This document shows, in pieces, positions 55,500-64,000 of a stretch of DNA of 64,000 nt (position 1 is the first letter of the stretch; every line of letters begins with the position of its first letter). A model generated the notes under the pieces. It was not told the DNA's origin and did no database searches. It worked only from the letters and a program-made list of their open reading frames with translations. The stretch is taken from contig JAUIMM010000519.1 of assembly GCA_031769625.1 (NCBI GenBank), positions 2,413,501 through 2,477,500 of the forward strand, read 5' to 3'. Position numbers and translations under genes: made by a program. The stretch comes from Taudactylus pleione. Its lineage: Eukaryota; Chordata; Amphibia; Anura; Myobatrachidae.

Positions 55500-55762
55500 T
55501 GCATATGGCATCACAGTGGCTAATTTATGCAGTGGCTAATTTATGCAACAGTGTTCAAACGCACTGGCACGCCTGCATTTCGCCAACCATCCCCCCGTCA
55601 CCACCCCTAAACGGTACTTCCTGTCAATTACTGCAATGGGTCTGCGTCCTGATCACAGTGGCTGGATCGCAGAGCGCACTGTGATGAATACGCATTCGCA
55701 GTACACAACAATCGGATGATTGCATGCGTATTAGCAGTTGCGATCCTTGCTGAATCAGGCCC
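55500..55762. mobile_element. Harbinger-type MITE, 5'-truncated
   Basis: The right terminus, on the minus strand, is AGGGCCTGATTCAGCAAGGA. The interior shares CCTGTCAATTAC/TAAACGGTAC motifs with the MITEs at 21859-22457 and 33931-34528. The left terminus was not found. Confidence 0.55.
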
Positions 55763-56164
55763 TATGTTTGTGCATTGAGGCTGCACTCATTAGCACAATA
55801 TTCAAACTATTAATCAAGTTTCTATCTCTGATCCAAGTAACTCTCTAACTCATCAACTGACCATGTTTTACATTGACAGAAAGTGCCTTAATACATTAGC
55901 GCCAGCAGAGACATTAGGCATTTACTTAATGAGAAGGCAGCTGTTAGCTGTTTGTGATTCTAGATACAGAACATGACCACTATTAATCAGTAAAATGAAA
56001 CCTAGATTTGGTGATGCTAGCAGTATAACATGCTCCTTAGTGTGTGTCACAATCATTCCTTTCACTCCTATATATTGGCTAAATCTAATAGTGTGTTTTC
56101 AAAGTTTATAGGCAGATGACTTATTTTAACTATATATTTTTTAAGTTGCTTGTTTGCTGAAAAA

Positions 56165-56289
56165 ATGTTTTATTTTTATTAATATTTATTTATATAGAAC
56201 TAGTTATGCTACAGTTACAGGCACTGTAACAAAATCAATACTGGTTATTAAAAGATGGACAATAAGTAATAGGGAAAGTTTACAATCTA
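56165..56289 (-). mobile_element. possible LINE/SINE 3' tail fragment
   Basis: TTATTTATATAGAAC near one end and GTTTACAATCTAAAG at the other resemble the reverse of the 3' tail motifs of the L2-type LINE and SINE here. Fragmentary. Confidence 0.3.
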
Positions 56290-56292
56290 AAG

Positions 56293-56429
56293 CAGGGATG
56301 GGCAATAGAACTACAGAACTACACATACCAGCATACCCTGCCACAGTTTGACCATGCTAAAACTGTTGCAGGACATGCTGGGATATGTAGTTCAGCAGCA
56401 GCTGGAGGGCCGTTTATTGTCCACCCCTG
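56293..56429. mobile_element. hAT-type MITE (137 bp)
   Basis: Left CAGGGATGGGCAATAGAAC. The right end, on the minus strand, is CAGGGGTGGACAATAAACGG. The flanking octamers ATCTAAAG and ATTTAAAT match at 6 of 8. Central inverted repeat around CAGCATACCCTGCC. Confidence 0.75.
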
Positions 56430-56929
56430 ATTTAAATAGCTTTGCACAATTCCTCCGTCAGGCTGATATGGAATCTGGAATCTAAACGTGAGTGAAGACC
56501 CAGATTTACCTATATTTCGTAGGGATGTGCGCTGACCCCCGTCTTTTGGTTTTGGATGTGGATCTCCGCTGGTTTTGGATCTGGATTGGTTTTGCCAAAA
56601 CCTCACCTCCGTGTTTTGTTTTCGGGTTTTGGTTTTGGATCTGGATTTTTTCTTAAAAAATCAAAAAAACTGCTAAAATCACATAAAATGGGCCTTTTTT
56701 TGTTCCTACAGTATTAATAACCTCAATAACATTTATTTCCACTCGCTTCCAGTCAATTTTGACCAACTCACAGCTCACAATATTGATTTTTTTATCTAGT
56801 TAAAGGGCCAAACGGTTGCATTCAGCTTGCTGGCTCAAAACTGATTGATATAATTATTAATAGAGTTGAGGACTGTGCAAAGATGATGGTTGGAGTACCT
56901 TTGAGGATTGAAGAATTGATAGTTGATAG

Positions 56930-57145
56930 TTGGTGCAGCCCCTGGCTGTAAAGATGATAATAAATTAATTTTAAAAAAAATCACTGGTGCAGCCCCTGGC
57001 TGTAAAATTAATAATAAATAAATTAAAAAACAATTCATTGGTGCAGCCCTGGGCTGAATAATTAATAATAAAAAGAAATTCATTGGTGCAGCCCCTGACT
57101 GTAAAATTGATAATACTTTAATTTAAAAACAAATCATTGGTTCCT
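56930..57145 (-). repeat. Tandem repeat in hAT copy 4 3' UTR (about 55-60 bp units)
   Basis: Four units of ATTGGTGCAGCCCCTGGCTG followed by TAAA-rich sequence. The open frame across it (QPGAAP peptides) is an artefact. Confidence 0.85.
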
Positions 57146-57427
57146 AAACCAATCATAACATTAATTTAAAATGTCAGGCAGCAATGCCTCAACCAGCACA
57201 AATTGGAAAGGAAAAAGGTGCAAGATGGAATAGTCCTTGGGCCCCCCCACCCACCCTTATGTTGTATACGAAACAGGACATTCACAGTTTAACAAACCAA
57301 TCATTTCAGCGACAAGGACTGCCAATTGTGGCTGAAATTATTGGTTTGTTTGGACCCCCATAAAACAAGCTGCCAATGTGAATTGGACATGGAAATGAAA
57401 ATGATCTATACACAAACTGACTTTACA

Positions 57428-58153
57428 TTACAAGTTGTCGTCGTCCTCATCCTCATCATCCTCATCAGTGTGTACATCCCCTTCTTCACACAATATTAAT
57501 TCGTCCCTGCTGGAATCCACCAAAGGCGCCTCTGTAATTTTTTTATGAAATTGCTGGTAGAGGTCTTCCTCGTGGAATTTGCAATTCATTTTAATGAACA
57601 TCATCTTTTCCACATTTTGAGGAAGTAACCTCCTACGCCAATCACTGACAAGGTTGCCAGCTGCACTGAAAACTCTTTCGGAGTACACACTGGAGGGTAG
57701 GCAACTTAAGTATTGCAAAACCAGTTTGTGTATGGGACTCCAAATTGCCTCTTTTTCCTGCCAGTACTGAAAGGGACTGTCTGACATGCCTATTAGGATG
57801 TTATCTCTGAAATAGTCCTCCACCATTCTGTGAATGGGGACCATATCACACATAGTCACGGTAGAAGTCATGTCACTAGTAGGCAGTTCTCTCAGGCCCG
57901 ACCAAATGTCATTTTTTGGTGAACAATCTGCATGACCAGCAGGCATTCTGTAAGGAAAATTGAGTTTTTTCCTGGCGGCTGCAGAAACTGAAGGATGAGA
58001 TGATGGCGTTTCACGTGCGACTGCAGCTGACAATTTTTTTACCAACAGCTCTTTGCATAGTTTTAGATTTCGGTCTGTTGGAAAAACACTCACAAGGTAG
58101 GACTTAAACCTAGGATCCAGAATGGTCGCCAAAATATATTTTTCAGATTTCAA
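57428..58153 (-). pseudogene. hAT transposase C-terminal half, copy 4
   Basis: 241-aa open frame with LATILDPRFKSYLV, a motif of the hAT core region, then IWSGLRELP, DYFRDNILIGMSDSPFQYWQ and the dimerisation motif LPSSVYSERVFSAAGN with RRRLLPQNVEKMMF, ending in an acidic DEDDEDEDDD tail. It is the longest transposase piece of this group in the window and shows what copies 1-3 have lost. Upstream coding (58154-58515) has stops, so the gene is broken. Confidence 0.88.
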
Positions 58154-58599
58154 TAGATTGACACTCTTGGAATTGCTGTACTAGCGAAGTGAAATCTAGA
58201 AGGGATCTGGTAGCGAGGACACAGGACCTCAATTAACTGTTGAAAACCCACTGCAGTAATGGCGGATACTGGATGCAAATCTAATACTAGCATAGCTGTT
58301 ATGGCTTCAGTAATCTACTGTGCAAATGGGTGATTGCTGTCATACTTGTTTGCCCTTGCAAATGATGTTTGACATTTAATTGCTTTTTGGAGGATACACT
58401 ACAAGTAGTCTTCCTCCTGGTCCCCTTCTGAGATGAAGATCAACTAACAGCAACAGCAGCATCAACAGGCGTAGTCATCAAGGATCCTTCTGAGGAATCA
58501 CGGATAGGAGAGGAGTCAATCATGCTTCGAATACCAACATTGGATACAGCAGGACTGCTCCCGATGATGAATGAGGATGTTGATGATGCAGGTGTTGGT

Positions 58600-58983
58600 G
58601 GTGGAGATCAAAGTTGCTTGGATCCCACAGAGGGAGCAGGTAGGTGACACTGGGCTTGTCACGTTTTGAGTTTTGGAACTTGGCGACATACACTTTGATA
58701 TTTGATGAATGCGCTCCAAGTGACGTAACAAGGAGGAGGTTCCTAGGTGGTTTAGGTCTCTCCCTTTACTCACTCTAGCTTGGCAATGGTTACATATGGC
58801 TTGACAACTGTTGTCCGGATTGGGGTGGGCATAATTCCATACGTGAGAAGTGGATATTTTTGTCTTTTGCCCCGGCATGACAACAAAGGGCTTTGGCTTT
58901 TTGAATCCATGAGCAACAGCTGTTGCCTTACTTACACGAATCTGCATCAACATCCTCATCACCAACATCTTCATCATCAACAT
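58600..58983 (-). pseudogene. hAT transposase BED zinc finger, copy 4
   Basis: The minus-strand frame contains SHVWNYAHPNPDNSC, then CNHCQARVSKG and LLRHLERIH: a BED finger with C-x2-C and H-x4-H spacing. BED fingers mark the N-terminus of many hAT transposases and bind DNA. Preceded by acidic repeats (GAT/GAG-rich) that were split by the CR1 insertion at 58984. Confidence 0.85.
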
Positions 58984-60270
58984 AGAAACATAGAAATTGA
59001 CGGCAGATAAGAACCACTTGGCCCATCTAGTCTGCCCCTTTTCATGTATCCTTTAGGCAACTTCAACCCTTTTTACTCCTTACAGTACATCTCTCAAGGA
59101 TATTCTTATGCCTATCCCAAGCGTGTTTAAATTATTCCACTGTTTTAGCTCCAACCACATCTGATGGGAGTCTATTCCACTTATCCACTACCCTTTCTGT
59201 GAAGCAATTTTTCCTCAAATTTCCTCTGAGCCTACCACCCTCCAGTCTCAGTGCATGTCCTCGTGTTCTTGTACATCTCTTCCTTTGAAGAATGCTTCCC
59301 TCCTGTCCCTTGTTAAAACCCTTCATGTATTTCAAAGTTTCTATCATGTACCCCCTTTCCCTTCTCTGTTCCAAACTATATATAATAAGATATTTTAGTC
59401 TTTCTAGGTAAGTTCTGTGCTGTAGGCCATGCACCATTTTGGTTGCCCTTCTTTGTACCGTCTCTAATGTGTCTATATCCTTCTGGAGATATGGCCTCCA
59501 GACCTCAACACGGTATTCTAGATGAGGCCATACCAAGGACCTATACAGTGGCATTATCACTTCTTTTTTCCTGCCACTGATTCCTCTCCCTATGCAACCA
59601 AGCATTTGACTTGCCTTCCTCATTGCTTTGGTGCATAGTTTGCCTGCCTTCAAGTTATCTGAAATGGTGACTCCTAAATCCCTTTCCTCCTCTGTATTTT
59701 CTATTATAGTGTCCTTGATACTATATTTAGCCTTTAGGTTATTGGGACCCAAGTGCATGATTTTGCATTTTTTGACATTAAACTGTAGTTGCCATGTTCT
59801 TGCCCATTCCTCTAGTCTACCCAGATCCTCAGTCATTTGTTTTACCCCTCCTGGTGTGTCTACCCTTTTGCATACTTTTGTGTCATCTGCAAAAAGGCAT
59901 ACTTTCCCTTTAATATTATTTGCAATATCACCAACATAGATATTAAAAAGCATTGGCCCAAGTACTGATCCCTGGAGTACTTCACTGGTTACCTTTCCCT
60001 CCTGTGAATACACTCCATTTACTACAACTCTCTGTTTCCTATCCTGCAACTGAAATCTTATCCATTCAACAGTCATAGAATCCTATCCCAAGCTTTCCAG
60101 TTTGTTTATCATTCTGCGATGCAGGACTGTGTCAAAAGCCTTACTAAAGTGTAGATAAGCTACATCTATGGCCCCTCCTTGATCTATTACTTTGGTCACC
60201 CAGTCAAAAAAGACAATAAGATTTGTTTGGCATGATCTTCCCTGAGTAAATCCATGCTGTTCATCATACT
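58984..60270 (-). mobile_element. CR1-clade LINE, 5'-truncated, inserted in hAT copy 4
   Basis: The 3' end (lower coordinate) starts CATAGAAACATAGAAATTGA and contains GACGGCAGATAAGAACCA, typical of CR1-type tails in amphibian genomes. The 5' truncation point is near 60270. TTCATCAT occurs at both junctions (about 58971 and 60259) as a possible target duplication, though the region is rich in ATC repeats. Confidence 0.88.
59132..60270 (-). pseudogene. CR1-clade reverse transcriptase, C-terminal half
   Basis: The frame runs from the truncation (QHGFTQGRSCQTNL, then LHFSKAFDTVLH) through an in-frame TAG near 60080 to VLQGSVLGPMLFNIYV and the catalytic-motif variant FADDTK (about 59876-59892). 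It then passes LGPNN, ERDLGV and LEYRVEVWRPY to VVDKWNRLPSDVV. A TAA at 59132 cuts the last 20 or so residues. RT motif order and the FADD variant fit the CR1/Jockey group. Inactive because of stops and 5' truncation. Confidence 0.9.
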
Positions 60271-60520
60271 GTCCATCCTTAGCGCCTTCAACTACCAAAA
60301 TATCCTCCTCCATGTGCAATTCCACAGAATCATCCTCGATGACTACGTCTGCAAGATGTTGACTGCCCTTCTCCACATTTACAGAGGGCACACAAATGTT
60401 GGAGCTTGGAGGATCCTCCAGTACACTAGTATTTAGGTCTGGCTCACACATGGCAGCCGCGGACACACTTGTACTCTCACAAAACAAATGATTGGAGAGA
60501 CTATTGGCGCTTCTAAGCAA
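60271..60520 (-). pseudogene. hAT copy 4 N-terminal segment (acidic)
   Basis: The frame from the ATG at 60520 to the CR1 junction encodes a Ser-rich then acidic stretch (VVIEDDSVELHMEEDILVVE). No domain is recognised. It runs in frame into the CR1 RT, making an accidental chimeric open frame. Confidence 0.45.
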
Positions 60521-61099
60521 GCTGCAGCCCTTTCAATAGAGATCTTCCCTAAAAGATCTGAGAATTTATAGGATATACAGAAAAATTGAAATAACAGCGC
60601 TGCTTGCTGTGTCACAGTAAAACACTTGTACTCTCCTCAGGGATTTGTGATTTCGATTTCTCAGGGCACACAGTTGGTTTTTCCGGAGCTGTCTTACCCT
60701 TCTTAACTTTAAATTTTTTAATGGTACCACCACCACCACTACTACTACAAGCAGAAGGGCTATCAGAACCAGCAGTCAACATAAATAAAGGCCAATGCCT
60801 TATCCTTTCCTTGCCACTTCATGTAGTGAATGGCATATTGCCAATATTTTGTTTATCTAAAGGCAACTTGCCTTTCGATTTTTTTTCTTTACTACACTAA
60901 AAGTAGCTTTACCATATCCATGGCGTGACTTAAGCCCTGGGGCATGGGCCTTCATAGAGGACGAGGAAGTTGATGGCCTTGCATTATCATGCTGACTGCT
61001 GGCGGCAGCTACAACATGTGGTTCTTGGCCTTGCTCTCCTGTCATGTGACAGCACTCCATATTTTCTGCGGTCTTGAAGCAGTGTCACAAGCACAAATT

Positions 61100-61575
61100 T
61101 TTTTCAGGTCCAGAACTTGGGCCCAGAGCACAGATTGATGACGACTGGAGTCGGGCAGCACTAGGTTGCGTTGCTGTATCTTGTGCAGCTAAACCTAACA
61201 CGCGCACACACACAGAAAAAATTAGACAAAAAAAGACACTATTTGTTTTATTTTTTTTTCGGGTCCAGAACTTGGGCCCAGAGCACAGATTGATGATGAC
61301 TGGAGTCGGGCAGCACTAGGTTGCGTTGCTGTATCTTGTGCAGCTAAACCTAACACGCGCACACACACAGAAAAAAATTAGACAAAAAAAGACACTATTT
61401 GTTTTATTTTTTTTTCGGGTCCAGAACTTGGGCCCAGAGCACAGATTGATGATGACTGGAGTCGGGCAGCACTAGGTTGCTTTGCTGTATCTTGTGTGGC
61501 TAAGCCTAACACGCATACACACACAGAAAAAAATTAGACAAAAATAGACACTATTTGTTTTATTTTTTTTTTCGG
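61100..61575 (-). repeat. Tandem array, about 155-156-bp units, in hAT copy 4
   Basis: Three units start GGTCCAGAACTTGGGCC at about 61107, 61262 and 61418. Units contain CAGCACTAGGTTGCGTTGCT and CACACACAGAAAAA. The period equals that of the array in hAT copy 3, although the sequences have diverged. Confidence 0.88.
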
Positions 61576-61979
61576 ACATGAAAAGTTTACCCGCACAGGT
61601 AGATAAAGCAAAGACCAAATACTGTAGTAGCAGTAGTAGAGATGGATTACTTCACTCTTTGCACTGCAGTCTTTGTCCAACGACATGAGAGAAGATCCTG
61701 AGTAGATGCCCAGTCCTGGATTTGTTCTTTTTCTACTGGTTTTATTTTATTTTTTTGTTTGTAATTACTTATCCATTTGGGAATCGCCATTGAAGCAGCT
61801 TTACTTATGCTAGGTCTAACTTCCTGTGTCTGGGAGCCGGGTCTGAATTTGTATCATACGGCTTACAATAGTTTATTAACTTGTTTGCAGCAAGTGTTGA
61901 GTGGGGCTTTATGATATAGTGACATGTTAAATAACCCCAGACCCACACACATGACTGCTGTTCACTGGTGATGACTGAT
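61576..61979. other. Non-coding spacer
   Basis: No gene or recognisable transposon end. Confidence 0.4.
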
Positions 61980-62112
61980 AATGTGTGTATGTGTATAATG
62001 TGTGTATGTGTATAATGTGTGTATGTGTATAATGTGTGTATGTGTATAATGTGTGCATGTGTATAATGTGTGTATGTGTATAATGTGTGTATGTGTATAA
62101 TGTGTGCATGGG
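61980..62112 (+). repeat. Minisatellite (GTGTATGTGTATAAT)n
   Basis: About nine units of 15 bp. The minus-strand HTLYTYTHY frames are artefacts. Confidence 0.93.
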
Positions 62113-64000
62113 TATCATTAGCAGCAGTTGCACTTGAGGATGACACTCAGTGGAGGTAGCCATTTTGTGGGCTGTATCATTATTGATGAGAATAAAGACT
62201 GATTCACTAAGAGTAAATATTGGTTTGCTTCAAGTTACAATAAAGTTACTATTTCCTAGTGAATTGATATGTTTCTAGGGAGAATTCTCCTGAATACCAA
62301 TTATGCTTAAAGTACTATGGTCTATAAAAGTTATATGTAAAACAAAATAAAATACAAAAAGAAAAAAAAAAAATCTTTGCACGAACATTTTATGTTGCTT
62401 CTCTACTCTTCACTATGCACAGCATACCTCCGAACACTGGGAAATCAGGACAAAACAAGCCTTGCCCACTATCTGCCCAACTCAACAACTAGACACCCAA
62501 AATCCGTCCCCTATCCGCCCGAAAAAAACACCCACTTTTGTTCAAAACTCTTCCCCTTTTTCAGGTCTGAAAATATGGAATTTCCCGCCAAACTCTGGAC
62601 AGTTGGGAGATATGATGCAAAGATAACTCTGAGGTGATGGAGTTTGGATCTCCTCTCTAATGACATGCAAATTGCACCTTTCAGTTCAACTTCAACCTGT
62701 ATAATAATGACTCTCCAAACACTCAATAATGTTATATGTAATAAAAAAGACGAGGAGTCCAGTGGTGGATTTTACCTAGGGGCTGCGGGGCTGCAGATCC
62801 CCCAGTAAAATCCTCCACTTCAGTGAGCCAGTTGCAATCCGTGACTGCATTGGTTACACTGTGACTTGAGGTGGCCACCTATTGGAAGTGCCACCTGTCA
62901 GTCATGCACAGCAGAGGCAGCCCCAAGCGGAGGTGTCTCCTCCCCCTGGGACTGCCAGTGATGCTGCAACTAGCAGAGAGCGACTTCCAGCCATGTAGGG
63001 CTATCTTTCAGGCTTCTCATGGCTGCAATCAATGAGCCCCTAGAAGCCGGTGTTATGCGTGTGCGCGGCGCCACTGCCGTTCATACGCATGCACCGGTCC
63101 TGGCATCGGCCAGATCCATTGCGCACCCCCGGCTAGCCAGACCACCAGCAGCGGCAGCCCCCCTAAGGTAAGAGGGTAGGAGCCGCTGCTGGTGGAGTCC
63201 CTAAGTTATAAATGGCATTAACTAAGCTGAGCAAAATTGCAAAGGTCTAAAATAATGCATTGGTGCTTGTAAAGTGGTTATCAGTTAGATTTGTGTAAAG
63301 TGTTTACCACACACATTTTCAAGAGAATCCACCAAACTTCAAATATAGGTGCAGGTTTATTTTACAGTGTTTCCATGGATAGTAAAATGAGAATGCACCT
63401 TGATAGATACTAGATGGACATGTGTACGCACTCGCACAGTAAAGAAGCAATTTATGCCGGTATTGTCTGTGGTTCATAAATGACCATTTCTGTGTCTGCT
63501 TCAGTCTCTTTCTCGGAGATAGAGTGGAGAGGGATAAAGTACCAACCAACCAACCAATTGTGCAAAAAAGGACAGTTAAGAAGCTGATTGGTTGTTAGTT
63601 TATCTCTCTCCAAGAATTGATACATCTCCCCCTGTATGTGTATGCAGTAGCGTTAGAAGTAAACAGCACGACTGATGCAGCAAGTGACAGACAAGAGACT
63701 GTGTCATTTATCTATAAACTCCCTATCGGCAGATAATGCGTGCAACCACAACGTTATTAAACCAAGCTTAAATAAAATAAAGAGACAGACCAAGTATATA
63801 TGCGATCAAAAATATATGGTCAGCTTTATTTATTTTACAATCAGAGTATGGTGGCATAAGAAAGAACGGCCAGTAATCTGACGCCCCACACTTGACTTAT
63901 GCAAGGATGTAAAACACTCACTGAATGGGCCACTATCCCAATTCAAGTGTAATAGTGATATAAAACTTGCAAGGGCCGATATCCCTCTCTGGCAAGTGAG
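62113..64000. other. Non-coding region to window end
   Basis: No gene recognised. At 62770 CAGTGGTGGATTTTACCTAG resembles a hAT end, but no partner end was identified. 63130-63200 has a GCAGCGGC / GCCGCTGCTGG inverted pair. The last 200 bp are AT-rich with polyadenylation-like AATAAA on both strands. Confidence 0.4.

Larger units (their letters stand above)
56520..61575 (-). mobile_element. hAT transposon copy 4 (related family), split by a CR1 LINE
   Basis: The lower end has the terminus TAGGGATGTGCGCTGACC, like the other hAT copies. In minus orientation it holds an array of about 155-bp units (61100-61575), N-terminal acidic sequence (60520-60271), the CR1 insertion, a BED zinc finger, a degraded middle, the C-terminal domain and a 3' UTR array. 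The 5' terminus was not found; about 61575 is where the array stops. Confidence 0.78.

Overview
This window looks like transposon-dominated vertebrate DNA. I recognise no host protein-coding gene, rRNA or tRNA gene. The mix of L2-clade and CR1-clade LINEs, a tRNA-derived SINE with an L2-type tail, hAT and PIF/Harbinger elements and dozens of MITEs, with spliced introns inside the transposon genes, points to a large repeat-rich genome, most likely an anuran amphibian. That is an inference and I do not claim a species.

Layout. 1-655: end of a palindromic-type DNA transposon. 831-2828: hAT copy 1. 2845-3997: two SINE copies. About 4165-15301: an L2 LINE split by Harbinger copy 1 (5529-12683). 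15302-17369: hAT copy 2, lacking its 5' end. 17976-23277: MITEs, including a non-autonomous hAT filled with a minisatellite (18584-19736). 23278-26867: hAT copy 3 with an exact 8-bp target duplication. 27040-34528: more MITEs, including a second minisatellite-filled hAT (29811-31267). 34777-42161: Harbinger copy 2, nested in a foldback MITE. 42300-50800: MITEs nested in MITEs. 50800-55090: mostly unique AT-rich DNA. 56520-61570: a less deleted hAT relative with a BED zinc finger and dimerisation domain, split by a 5'-truncated CR1 LINE (58984-60270). 61600-64000: little recognisable.

The most interesting content is the pair of near-identical Harbinger elements. Canonical Harbinger elements carry two genes, a HARBI1-like DDE transposase and a Myb/SANT-like partner. 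These appear to carry three: the transposase (plus strand, 2 coding exons, 347 aa), a NAIF1-type Myb/SANT-like protein (minus strand, 4 exons, 342 aa) and a second, different SANT-like protein (minus strand, 3 exons, 220 aa). All splice junctions were read by hand from GT/AG sites and give uninterrupted frames. Each copy has one lesion, in a different gene: copy 1 has a one-base frameshift in the third gene, while copy 2 has a 27-nt in-frame loss across the recognition-helix region of the first Myb protein. Between them the two copies encode an undamaged version of all three proteins. Many Harbinger-type MITEs with matching termini lie in the same window and could be substrates of this machinery.
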